Shown piece by piece: positions 19,608 through 27,272 of a stretch of DNA of 64,000 nt. The translations under genes were made by a program, and so were the position numbers. This stretch comes from Acinetobacter calcoaceticus. Lineage in GTDB: Bacteria > Pseudomonadota > Gammaproteobacteria > Pseudomonadales > Moraxellaceae. The notes below the pieces were generated by a model. It worked only from the letters and a program-made list of their open reading frames with translations, searched no databases and was not told where the DNA came from. The stretch spans positions 3,844,001 to 3,908,000 of the forward strand of contig NZ_LS999521.1 of the NCBI RefSeq assembly GCF_900520355.1, given 5' to 3'. Positions within the stretch are counted from its first letter, which is position 1, and the number at the start of each line of letters is the position of its first letter.

Positions 19608-21791
19608 ATGAACCAAAATACTAATACCGAAGATACAATTGATCTAAAGGAATTATTTTTTTCACTGATTGCTCAGTGGAAACTTATCGCCCTCTGCATT
19701 ATTTTAAGCCTTGTATGTGCATTACTCTATTTACGTGTAACACCTGATACCTATTCGGTTGATGCTTTGGTTCAAGTTGAAGACAGCAAAGGGGCGTCTG
19801 CTGCGCTTTTAGGTGATTTATCACAAATGATTGAGCAAAAATCACCAGCTCAAGCAGAAATTGAAATTTTAAAATCGCGTTTAGTATTAGGTTCTGTCAT
19901 TAAAGATTTGCATCTAAATATTCAGATTTCTAGTACAGAAAACACACTGACTCATCGCTTATTAAACGATAGTGAATATAAAACGGAATACACTAAAAAG
20001 TCAGTTTTATTTAAAGATGGATTAAAAAGTTTTGAAGTTCGTGACTTTGAGGTTCCAGCATATTACTTAGATAAAAACTTACTACTTAATTTTGATAAAC
20101 AATCCCTGCGTTTGACCGACCCGGAAACAGAAGAAGTAATATTAACTGTTCCGTTAAATCAAGCTAATCACGTCGCTGGGCCACATGGACTTTGGAAAAT
20201 TGCAATCTTTACCAAAGATCAACTCGATCCAACTTATAATATTAAAAATTTATCCATACCAGCTGCTGTAAATGCACTTAGCTTAAATTACTCGGTCGCA
20301 GAACGCGGTAAGCTTACGGGTGTCTTAGGGTTAAATTATCAAGGTCAAGACAAAGAGCATATCACTAAAGTCTTAAATGCAATTTTGGTAACTTATAGTG
20401 CTCAAAATATTGAACGTCGTTCAGCCGAATCTGCACAAACTTTAAAGTTTTTGGATGAACAACTACCTGATTTGAAAAAACAATTAGATGATGCTGAGCG
20501 TCAATTTAATAAGTTCCGTCAACAGTACAACACTGTGGATGTAACAAAAGAATCAGAACTTTATTTAACTCAAAGCATTACTTTGGAAACGAAGAAAGCA
20601 GAGCTTGAACAAAAGCAAGCAGAAATGGCCGCAAAATATACTGCTGACCACCCTGCAATGCGTGAAATTAATGGTCAGCTTTCAGCGATCAATAAACAAA
20701 TTGGTGAACTCAACAGTACTTTAAAACAATTACCAGATGTACAACGTCAATATTTACAATTGTATCGCGAGGTTGAGGTAAAAACGCAACTCTACACTGC
20801 TTTATTAAATTCCTATCAACAGCTTCGCATCGCAAAAGCTGGTGAAATTGGAAACGTACGTGTCGTGGATACTGCTGTTGAACCAGTTGAACCAATTAAA
20901 CCTAAAAAGTTACAAGTCCTTATCTTATCTTTATTCTTAGGTGGTTTTATAGGAACATTAATTGCCTTGTTACGTAATATGTTACGTACAGGAATTAAAG
21001 ATTCTGGACAAATTGAAAATGAATTAGATTTACCAGTTTATGCAACCGTTCCACGCTCTCCAATTCAAGAAAGTCGCATCAAAATTTTAAAGAAGAAGAA
21101 GAGTATTCCTATTCTTGCTGTTAAAAATAGTGATGATATTGCAATTGAAAGCTTACGTAGTATCCGTACTGCGATTCACTTTGCATTGGCGAATGCGAAA
21201 AATAATATCATTATGATTGCAGGACCTTCACCAGAAGTAGGTAAATCCTTTATTTCGACTAACCTTGCAACAATTTTTGCGCAAGGTGATAAACGTGTGT
21301 TACTCATTGATGCCGATATGCGTCGTGGTTATATGCATAAATATTTTGATGTTGATGTCAAGCCAGGTCTTTCTGAATTATTGAGTGGGCAAGCTGATCT
21401 TCAACAGGCACTTCACAAAACTCAAGTTGCTAACCTTGATGTGATTACACGTGGTAAGAGCCCAACAAATCCTTCAGAAATTTTAAGCTCAAACCAATTT
21501 AAAGAATTACTTGAACAGCTACAAAGTCAATATGACCACATTATTATTGATACTCCGCCAGTGCTGGCAGTAACTGATGGTATTATTATTTCACAATATA
21601 CTGGTGTGAACTTAATTGTTGCTCGTTATGCTAAGTCACAAATGAAAGAGCTTGAATTAACACTTAATCGCTTTGAACAAGCGGGTGTTAAAGTCAACGG
21701 CTTTATTCTCAATGACATTCAACGTGCTAGCGCGGGTTATGGTTACGGCTATAACTACGCCTATGCTTACAAAGCACAAAAAGAAGATTAA
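19608..21791 (+). CDS. wzc: Capsule chain-length tyrosine autokinase Wzc
   Basis: A 727-residue inner-membrane co-polymerase and BY-kinase controlling chain length and export. The Wzz domain begins with a membrane helix at about 24-43, then a periplasmic coiled-coil region (about 270-410) and a second helix around 425-450. The cytoplasmic kinase has Walker A GPSPEVGKS (about 539-547), Walker A' LLIDADMRR and Walker B IIIDTPP. The C-terminal 17 residues contain six tyrosines (YGYGYNYAYAY), the autophosphorylation cluster acted on by Wzb. A strong terminator follows the stop. Confidence 0.96.
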   Translation: MNQNTNTEDTIDLKELFFSLIAQWKLIALCIILSLVCALLYLRVTPDTYSVDALVQVEDSKGASAALLGDLSQMIEQKSPAQAEIEILKSRLVLGSVIKDLHLNIQISSTENTLTHRLLNDSEYKTEYTKKSVLFKDGLKSFEVRDFEVPAYYLDKNLLLNFDKQSLRLTDPETEEVILTVPLNQANHVAGPHGLWKIAIFTKDQLDPTYNIKNLSIPAAVNALSLNYSVAERGKLTGVLGLNYQGQDKEHITKVLNAILVTYSAQNIERRSAESAQTLKFLDEQLPDLKKQLDDAERQFNKFRQQYNTVDVTKESELYLTQSITLETKKAELEQKQAEMAAKYTADHPAMREINGQLSAINKQIGELNSTLKQLPDVQRQYLQLYREVEVKTQLYTALLNSYQQLRIAKAGEIGNVRVVDTAVEPVEPIKPKKLQVLILSLFLGGFIGTLIALLRNMLRTGIKDSGQIENELDLPVYATVPRSPIQESRIKILKKKKSIPILAVKNSDDIAIESLRSIRTAIHFALANAKNNIIMIAGPSPEVGKSFISTNLATIFAQGDKRVLLIDADMRRGYMHKYFDVDVKPGLSELLSGQADLQQALHKTQVANLDVITRGKSPTNPSEILSSNQFKELLEQLQSQYDHIIIDTPPVLAVTDGIIISQYTGVNLIVARYAKSQMKELELTLNRFEQAGVKVNGFILNDIQRASAGYGYGYNYAYAYKAQKED

Positions 21792-21803
21792 GCGTAAAGT
21801 CAT

Positions 21804-21834
21804 AAAAAAACCGGATCAAATGATCCGGTTTTTT
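21804..21834 (+). terminator. Rho-independent terminator after wzc
   Basis: A hairpin with the perfect stem CCGGATCA/TGATCCGG and two-base loop, flanked by an A-run on the left and T-run on the right, 12 bases after the wzc stop. It ends the wza-wzb-wzc transcript and separates the capsule locus from fkpA. Confidence 0.9.
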
Positions 21835-21982
21835 ATTTAAGATTTTTTTAAGCTTAAGCACATTAAAACTAACTAAAATATATAAAAAACCACTCGTTTT
21901 TTTTCTTAAACATTCTATGCTTAAGCATGCTAAGATCAAAAGCAGCCTTTTTAGACTCAAATGATTATTTTTGGAACCTTTT

Positions 21983-22708
21983 ATGAGTAAAGCCTTACCC
22001 ATTGCTGTCGCTGTAGTTTTAGGCGGTGCTGCACTTGTACCAGTATATTATGCAAGCCAACATCCGACCACAGAAGTCGGAAGCAAAGCAAATAAAAATG
22101 CCACCCCAATTGAAAAAATTAGTTATGTTCTTGGATATGAAGTTGCACAGCAAACTCCGCCTGAGCTAGATACAAAAGCATTTGTGAAAGGGATTCATGA
22201 TGCTCGCAGCAAGCAGCCAAGTGCTTATACTCAAGAAGAGTTAAAAGCTGCTGTAACCGCTTATGAAAAAGAATTACAGCAAAAAATGCAGCAACAGAAT
22301 AAACCAGAACAAGCTGCTGGTGCTGCTCCTGAATCTGCAGATGCTCAATTCCTTGCAGAAAATAAAACAAAAGCTGGCGTAAAAACTACGGCGTCTGGCT
22401 TGCAATATATCATTACTAAAGAAGGCACAGGTAAACAACCCACTGCGCAGTCTATCGTTAAAGTACATTACGAAGGCCGTTTAATTAATGGTCAGGTTTT
22501 TGATAGTTCTTATAAACGCGGTGAGCCAGTTGAGTTTCCACTCAATCAGGTTATTCCAGGCTGGACTGAAGGACTTCAATTGATGAAAGAAGGTGGTAAA
22601 GCGACGTTCTTCATTCCATCAAATCTTGCCTATGGCCCTCAGGAAGTTCCTGGCATTCCAGCAAACAGTACACTGATTTTTGATGTAGAACTCATTTCAG
22701 TGAAATAA
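21983..22708 (+). CDS. fkpA: FKBP-type peptidyl-prolyl isomerase FkpA
   Basis: A 241-residue envelope prolyl isomerase and chaperone. An N-terminal hydrophobic segment (MSKALPIAVAVVLGGAALVP) serves as signal or anchor; residues about 40-115 form the helical FKBP_N dimerisation domain, and the FKBP_C domain (about 140-241) has VHYEGRLINGQVFDSS, GWTEGLQLMKEGGKA and PSNLAYG. An in-frame TTG four codons upstream is possible but ATG 21983 gives the usual N-terminus. fkpA marks one border of the Acinetobacter K locus. Confidence 0.95.
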   Translation: MSKALPIAVAVVLGGAALVPVYYASQHPTTEVGSKANKNATPIEKISYVLGYEVAQQTPPELDTKAFVKGIHDARSKQPSAYTQEELKAAVTAYEKELQQKMQQQNKPEQAAGAAPESADAQFLAENKTKAGVKTTASGLQYIITKEGTGKQPTAQSIVKVHYEGRLINGQVFDSSYKRGEPVEFPLNQVIPGWTEGLQLMKEGGKATFFIPSNLAYGPQEVPGIPANSTLIFDVELISVK

Positions 22709-22716
22709 AAACATTC

Positions 22717-22747
22717 AGGAGAGTAGAACATTACTCTCCTTTTTTTT
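22717..22747 (+). terminator. Hairpin with T-run between fkpA and the second FKBP gene
   Basis: The stem AGGAGAGTA/TACTCTCCT with a short loop is followed by eight T. It ends only about ten bases before the start codon of the next gene, so it either ends the fkpA transcript with a new promoter inside fkpA, or acts as a partial attenuator. Confidence 0.8.
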
Positions 22748-22757
22748 GGAAAACGGC

Positions 22758-23453
22758 ATGAAAAAAATTGGTCTAATTATTGCAACATCAACAATGAGTT
22801 TATCTGTTCTTGCTGCAACTCCTATAACGAATAAAAGCCCAGCAAAAGAACAATTTAGCTATAGTTATGGCTATTTGATGGGTCGTAATAATACTGATGC
22901 ATTAACAGATCTAAATCTTGATACTTTTTACCAAGGTCTTCAAGAAGGCGCACAAAGTAAAACAGCACGCCTAACTGATGAAGAAATGGCAAAAGCGATT
23001 AATGACTATAAGAAAACCTTAGAAGCTAAACAACTCGTCGAATTTCAAAAAACAGGTCAACTAAATATCCAAGCAGGTACAGCATTTCTTGCTGAAAATG
23101 CAAAAAAATCAGGTGTAATCACGACTAAGTCTGGTCTTCAATACCAAGTATTAAAAGAAGGTAATGGTCAAAAGCCGAAAGCCACATCTCGTGTTAAAGT
23201 GAATTATGAAGGTCGTTTACTCGATGGGACCGTATTTGATAGTTCTATTGCCCGTAATCATCCAGTTGAGTTTCAGCTCAGTCAAGTCATTGCAGGCTGG
23301 ACAGAGGGTCTGCAAACCATGAAAGAAGGCGGGAAAACTCGCTTCTTTATTCCGGCTAATCTTGCTTATGGTGAGGTCGGTGCTGGCGACAGTATTGGCC
23401 CAAACAGTACTTTAATTTTTGATATTGAATTACTGCAAGTTTTACCAAAATAA
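22758..23453 (+). CDS. Second FKBP-type peptidyl-prolyl isomerase (FkpA paralogue)
   Basis: A 231-residue secreted prolyl isomerase. Signal peptide MKKIGLIIATSTMSLSVLA ends near residue 19-20; an FKBP_N helical domain (about 28-105) starts SYSYGYLMGRNN, and the FKBP_C domain has VNYEGRLLDGTVFDSS, GWTEGLQTMKEGGKT and PANLAYGEVGAGDSIGPN. It clearly shares ancestry with the upstream fkpA, with the same domain order and many identical blocks, and looks like an old tandem duplication. I start at ATG 22758 because the signal peptide begins there; a TTG further upstream lies inside the terminator. Confidence 0.93.
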   Translation: MKKIGLIIATSTMSLSVLAATPITNKSPAKEQFSYSYGYLMGRNNTDALTDLNLDTFYQGLQEGAQSKTARLTDEEMAKAINDYKKTLEAKQLVEFQKTGQLNIQAGTAFLAENAKKSGVITTKSGLQYQVLKEGNGQKPKATSRVKVNYEGRLLDGTVFDSSIARNHPVEFQLSQVIAGWTEGLQTMKEGGKTRFFIPANLAYGEVGAGDSIGPNSTLIFDIELLQVLPK

Positions 23454-23466
23454 ATGTATTAGATAT

Positions 23467-23497
23467 AAAAAAAGCGATCATTTAAGATCGCTTTTTT
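23467..23497. terminator. Bidirectional terminator between second FKBP gene and murJ
   Basis: The stem AAAAGCGATC/GATCGCTTTT with loop ATTTAA has A-tract and T-tract on either side, placed between convergent genes, so it can serve both strands. Confidence 0.85.
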
Positions 23498-23501
23498 ATT
23501 T

Positions 23502-25043
23502 TTAGTGTTTTAAATCTCTAGGACGAAAACCTGTAACGACGAGAGCAACCAGATAAGCGACTACGCCGACGACACACAATCCAACCACTTCGGCAACACG
23601 TAACCACTGTGAAAGTTCACCGTTATACCAATTTAACGCAAACCAAAGTGCTCCAATCATGGCAAGATTCGCTAAACCATATTGAAGTCCTAATTTTTTC
23701 CAATGTGAACCAAATCGAAAAATATTCCGCTTATGCAAATAGAAGTAGAGTAAACCTGCATTCACCAAAGCCGAGCCTGAAGATGCCAAAGCAAGTGCCA
23801 TATGCTCTGCGTGCCAATCAATCAGCTTAAAGAAACCAATAAATATAACGTTTAAAATAGCATTCGCTGCGACTGACATTAAACCGACACGTACAGGTGT
23901 TTTAGTATCTTGCTGTGCATAAAAACCGGGAGCAAAGACTTTAATCAGCATAAAAGAAATCACACCAGCGCTCATACATTGCAGTGCTAGAGCTGTCATT
24001 TGTGTATCACGTACATCAAACTCACCACGCTGGAATAATGCCTGAATAATCGGTGTAGAAAGCATAAATAAGGCAATACTTGCTGGTAAGCCAACCAATA
24101 CAATAATTTTTGCAGCCCAGTCGATCATACCGCGGAACTTTGCTTGATCTTGTTCTGCATGACGGGCAGAAAGTGAAGGTAAAATCACTGTACCAATCGC
24201 AACACCAATTAAACCTAACGGCAATTCAGTCATACGCTCTGCACTGTACAGCCAAGATACTGAACCATCTTGCATGAAAGATGCCCAAATCGTATTTAAT
24301 AACAGGTTAATCTGGGTAACAGATACACCAAATAAAGCTGGAAGCATTAATTTTAAAATACGCTCTACACCTTCGTGTTTAAAATCAACTTTAGGTGGGA
24401 TCAGTAGGTTTTTACGCCATAACTCTGGAATTTGTATCGCTAACTGCAAAACACCCGCCACAACAACTGACCAGCCTAAGGCTTTGATCGGTTCAGCCAT
24501 ATACGGCGTAAGCCACCATGCGCCTGCAATCATCGCGACATTCAGCAAAACTGGTGAAAAAGCTGGTGAAGCAAACGAACCATAACTATTCAAAATACTG
24601 CTGGCAAAAGCAGTCAGCGACATAAACAATAAATAAGGGATGGTCAGCCGGAACATACTGACGGCTAAATCGAATTTTTCAGGATCGCTATGGAAGCCGG
24701 GTGCGTACATATAAATGATAGCAGGCGCTAAGACCATAGCCACAAAAGTAAGTAAGGTCATGACTGTTAACAAGCAGCCAAATACCCGACTAATCAAGAT
24801 CTGCACTTCAGCGTGTGCTCGGCCTGTTTTATATTCGGTCAGTACCGGAATAAAAGCCTGAGAAAAGGCACCTTCGGCAAACAATCGTCGAAAGAAGTTG
24901 GGAATACGAAAAGCGACGACGAAGGTATCAAAATCCTTACCCGCACCAAACACGTTGAGCAATACGACGTCACGCACTAACCCTAACACTCGTGACAACA
25001 TCGTCATTGCACTGACAATAAAAGTCGATCGCCACAATGCCAT
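23502..25043 (-). CDS. murJ: Lipid II flippase MurJ (MviN)
   Basis: A 513-residue polytopic protein with about fourteen membrane segments that flips lipid II for peptidoglycan synthesis. It starts MALWRSTFIVSAMTMLSRVLGLVRD, then VAFRIPNFFRRLFAEGAFSQAFIPVLTEY, the hallmark of MurJ with the conserved arginines lining the cavity. A GTG lies three codons upstream, but an AGGTGA site five bases before the ATG at 25043 supports the shorter start. It stands alone, converging on the FKBP gene and about 80 bases downstream of ampD. Confidence 0.96.
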   Translation of the reverse strand: MALWRSTFIVSAMTMLSRVLGLVRDVVLLNVFGAGKDFDTFVVAFRIPNFFRRLFAEGAFSQAFIPVLTEYKTGRAHAEVQILISRVFGCLLTVMTLLTFVAMVLAPAIIYMYAPGFHSDPEKFDLAVSMFRLTIPYLLFMSLTAFASSILNSYGSFASPAFSPVLLNVAMIAGAWWLTPYMAEPIKALGWSVVVAGVLQLAIQIPELWRKNLLIPPKVDFKHEGVERILKLMLPALFGVSVTQINLLLNTIWASFMQDGSVSWLYSAERMTELPLGLIGVAIGTVILPSLSARHAEQDQAKFRGMIDWAAKIIVLVGLPASIALFMLSTPIIQALFQRGEFDVRDTQMTALALQCMSAGVISFMLIKVFAPGFYAQQDTKTPVRVGLMSVAANAILNVIFIGFFKLIDWHAEHMALALASSGSALVNAGLLYFYLHKRNIFRFGSHWKKLGLQYGLANLAMIGALWFALNWYNGELSQWLRVAEVVGLCVVGVVAYLVALVVTGFRPRDLKH

Positions 25044-25124
25044 CGTACTCACCTACAGCTATATTCGAAAGACGCTATTGTAATGAAACTAGAAAATCTT
25101 TTCGTTGTGAAATGATGAATGAAC

Positions 25125-25694
25125 TCAACTTTTTTTCTGATCAAGTAATTGTCTAAAGTGCTGCCATTTAAAATAAGGCCCTGGATCAGTTTTTCGGCCT
25201 GGTGCAATATCTGAATGCCCGGCAATATGGTTTTTAATTTCAGGATAAGCCTGACGAATGATCTTAACTACATCGGTTAATACGTCGTATTGTACTTCTT
25301 CAAAGGGCAAATCATCACTCCCTTCAAGCTCTATACCAATTGAATAATCATTGCATTCTACTTTGGCTAAATAACTCGAACGCCCTGCATGCCATGCCCG
25401 ATCGTTAAAATTAACAAACTGTAGGACCTCCCCACTACGTAAAATCAGTAAATGCGTAGAAACCTTCATCCCCTCAATGGTCTGAAAATAAGGATGGACT
25501 GACCAATCTAACTTGTTTTGAAAAAACTGCTCAATATACCCGCCTCCAAATTGAGACGGCGGCAAACTAATATTATGAACTACGATCATTTGAATTTCGG
25601 TACCAGTCGGACGCTGGTTAAAATTTGGAGAAGGGATTTGTCTCGCCCCTTTTAATTGCCCATCTATAACTTCATACGGTGTAATTTGCTTCAT
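25125..25694 (-). CDS. ampD: 1,6-anhydro-N-acetylmuramyl-L-alanine amidase AmpD
   Basis: A 189-residue cytoplasmic zinc amidase that removes the stem peptide from anhydro-MurNAc muropeptides in cell-wall recycling. The zinc ligands H40 (IVVHNISLPP), H160 (IAGHSDIAPGRKTDPGP) and D170 align with H34, H154 and D164 of E. coli AmpD, and K168 and E122 fit the catalytic positions. No signal peptide is seen, which separates it from periplasmic AmpDh enzymes. Loss of AmpD is known to raise chromosomal AmpC expression in other bacteria; here the gene is intact. Confidence 0.95.
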   Translation of the reverse strand: MKQITPYEVIDGQLKGARQIPSPNFNQRPTGTEIQMIVVHNISLPPSQFGGGYIEQFFQNKLDWSVHPYFQTIEGMKVSTHLLILRSGEVLQFVNFNDRAWHAGRSSYLAKVECNDYSIGIELEGSDDLPFEEVQYDVLTDVVKIIRQAYPEIKNHIAGHSDIAPGRKTDPGPYFKWQHFRQLLDQKKS

Positions 25695-25865
25695 TGAGAT
25701 GCCAATAAATTGCTTGCCAATTGTTTTAGTTTAAAACAGTTATCTACTTTTCAAAGTAGTAAATGCGATTGTTTATCGCGATTAATCTCATAAAACAGCT
25801 TATTTTTAAAGTCGACGGTGCTAATATATCGCAAGTTTTAGGGTCATCTACAAAATGGAAACCGT

Positions 25866-26711
25866 ATGAGCATACCTCAGTCTTTGCTTGAACAATCAAT
25901 TCAAATCAATATTCAACAAGCATTACAAGAAGATATTGGGGACGGTGATATTACCGCTATGCTCACACCTGAAGATGAACAGGCAACAGCAACCATTATC
26001 AGCCGTGAAGATATGGTTTTAGCTGGACAGCCTTGGGTTAATGCACTCATCTCAGCTTATGACAATACGGTTCAAGTGACTTGGTTAAAACAAGAAGGTG
26101 AGCGTGTTGCTGCAAACGAAGCATTTTTAAAGCTTGCTGGTTCTGCACGTAGCTTACTCACTGTAGAGCGCCCTGCTTTAAACTTTATTCAAACTTTATC
26201 TGCGGTTGCGACAAAAACAGCTGAATATGTTCAACAGCTCGAAGGTTTAAATACAAAACTTCTCGATACACGCAAAACCTTGCCAGGCTTACGTATTGCA
26301 CAAAAATATGCTGTAGCTGTCGGTGGTGGTCAAAACCATCGTTTAGGTTTATTTGATGCGTTCTTAATTAAAGAAAACCATATTATGGCGGCGGGTGGTA
26401 TTGCTCAGGCAATTGCCAAAGCCCATCAAATTGCACCGGGCAAACCTGTTGAAGTCGAAGTTGAAACTTGGGATGAGCTAAACCAAGCGCTCGAAGCAGG
26501 TGCAGATATTGTTATGCTTGATAACTTCAGCCAACAACAAATGATCGATGCGGTGAAACATGTTGCTGGTCGTTGTAAGTTAGAGGCATCAGGTAATATC
26601 ACCATTGAAAACTTGCGCGAAGTTGCCACTACTGGCGTTGACTACATTTCTATGGGTGTACTGACTAAAGACGTTAGAGCTGTGGATTTATCAATGCGTT
26701 TTAATGCTTAA
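25866..26711 (+). CDS. nadC: Nicotinate-nucleotide pyrophosphorylase (quinolinate phosphoribosyltransferase)
   Basis: A 281-residue enzyme of de novo NAD synthesis converting quinolinate and PRPP to nicotinate mononucleotide. Motifs: EDIGDGDITA near the N-terminus, ERPALNFIQTLSAVAT, DTRKTLPGLRIAQKYAVAVGG with RKT and the HR of NHRLGLFDAF, KENH, VEVETWDE and SGNITIENL in the barrel. It is divergent from ampD with 171 bases between. Its stop overlaps the stop of the small gene on the other strand by three to four bases. Confidence 0.96.
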   Translation: MSIPQSLLEQSIQINIQQALQEDIGDGDITAMLTPEDEQATATIISREDMVLAGQPWVNALISAYDNTVQVTWLKQEGERVAANEAFLKLAGSARSLLTVERPALNFIQTLSAVATKTAEYVQQLEGLNTKLLDTRKTLPGLRIAQKYAVAVGGGQNHRLGLFDAFLIKENHIMAAGGIAQAIAKAHQIAPGKPVEVEVETWDELNQALEAGADIVMLDNFSQQQMIDAVKHVAGRCKLEASGNITIENLREVATTGVDYISMGVLTKDVRAVDLSMRFNA

Positions 26712-26875
26712 ATAAAGTCTACATCGTTATTAGTATTTTTTTGCGACTTGGTCATGTCTGCCGCTTGTGTTTTCTGCCATGCTGACTGAGTCGCTTGTGC
26801 CCCACTATCACGTGGGTCAGCAGCCATTAAAACGAATGTCACTACTGCTAATAATACAATAAAACCTTGTAGCAT
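26708..26875 (-). CDS. Small membrane or secreted protein, 55 residues, unknown function
   Basis: A 55-codon reading frame starts at ATG 26875 with GGGGA six bases upstream. The product has a hydrophobic N-terminal helix (LQGFIVLLAVVTFVLMAA, residues 2-19) and a polar tail rich in Q, T, N and D ending NNDVDFI. There are no positively charged residues before the helix, so it may be a single-pass membrane peptide rather than a cleaved export signal. It converges on nadC with a 4-base overlap. I do not recognise a family. Support is the RBS and the clean hydrophobic/polar layout. Confidence 0.55.
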   Translation of the reverse strand: MLQGFIVLLAVVTFVLMAADPRDSGAQATQSAWQKTQAADMTKSQKNTNNDVDFI

Positions 26876-27043
26876 AAATTTTCCCCATTACTTTAAAAAA
26901 ATCAGGGTTCCAAGGTAAAAGATAAATATGATCAGGCTTAGGAGGTTGTGTTACAAAAGGTAAGTCTTTATTTTTATTATTCATCTACACCACAAGATAG
27001 TACCTCTCTTCATTTATATTTCCCAACATTAGATTGTGTGAGA

Positions 27044-27134
27044 TGTCATCTACAACCTGCCCAAAATCTATAAATATATTGTTTTTGCAATAAATCAGAT
27101 ATATGCAGAAAGAGAACAGGTTTTGTAGATGACA
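27044..27134. repeat. Imperfect inverted repeat of 16-18 bp, 57 bases apart
   Basis: TGTCATCTACAACCTG at 27044-27059 is the reverse complement, apart from a two-base insertion, of CAGGTTTTGTAGATGACA at 27117-27134. The enclosed 57 bases are A+T-rich with no coding sense. It could be the ends of a small non-autonomous element or a long-stem RNA. Confidence 0.6.
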
Positions 27135-27194
27135 AATGCATTTGGTTACTTTGGGCAAAACCAAAGTAACGAATTAGCTACTTCCACTGGATGA
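27129..27194 (+). repeat. Perfect hairpin inside a 21-codon micro-frame; possible dispersed repeat
   Basis: GTTACTTTGG (27145-27154), a six-base loop and CCAAAGTAAC (27161-27170) form a perfect 10-bp stem. The same bases sit in an ATG-initiated frame (27129-27194) encoding a 21-residue peptide beginning MTNAFGYFGQNQSNE. There is no T-run, so it is not a normal terminator. The sequence resembles, from memory, short palindromic sequences seen repeatedly in Acinetobacter genomes; I cannot check copy number here. Confidence 0.5.
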
Positions 27195-27272
27195 ATAAAT
27201 GATAAGACTCCGTCGTGCTAGCTAATTTAAAATAAATTATTAACCCAAAACTTCAGCTTAATCACTCATCCA

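Larger units (their letters stand above)
26876..27272. other. 397-base intergenic stretch upstream of the small gene and downstream of plc
   Basis: No convincing long gene is present. It holds an interrupted inverted repeat (27044-27134), a perfect 10-bp hairpin (27145-27170) and a 21-codon micro-frame (27129-27194) described separately. The rest is A+T-rich. The promoter of the 55-residue gene should lie in the left half. Confidence 0.5.

Noticed and set aside
21727..22002. Minus-strand frame of 91 codons over the wzc end and fkpA start
   Set aside because: It crosses the wzc terminator and overlaps two firm genes on the other strand.
26850..27000. Minus-strand frame of about 55 codons starting at MNNKNKDLPF, overlapping the 55-residue gene in another frame
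   Set aside because: No convincing ribosome site and it loses protein sense where it overlaps; could be a leader but I cannot support it.
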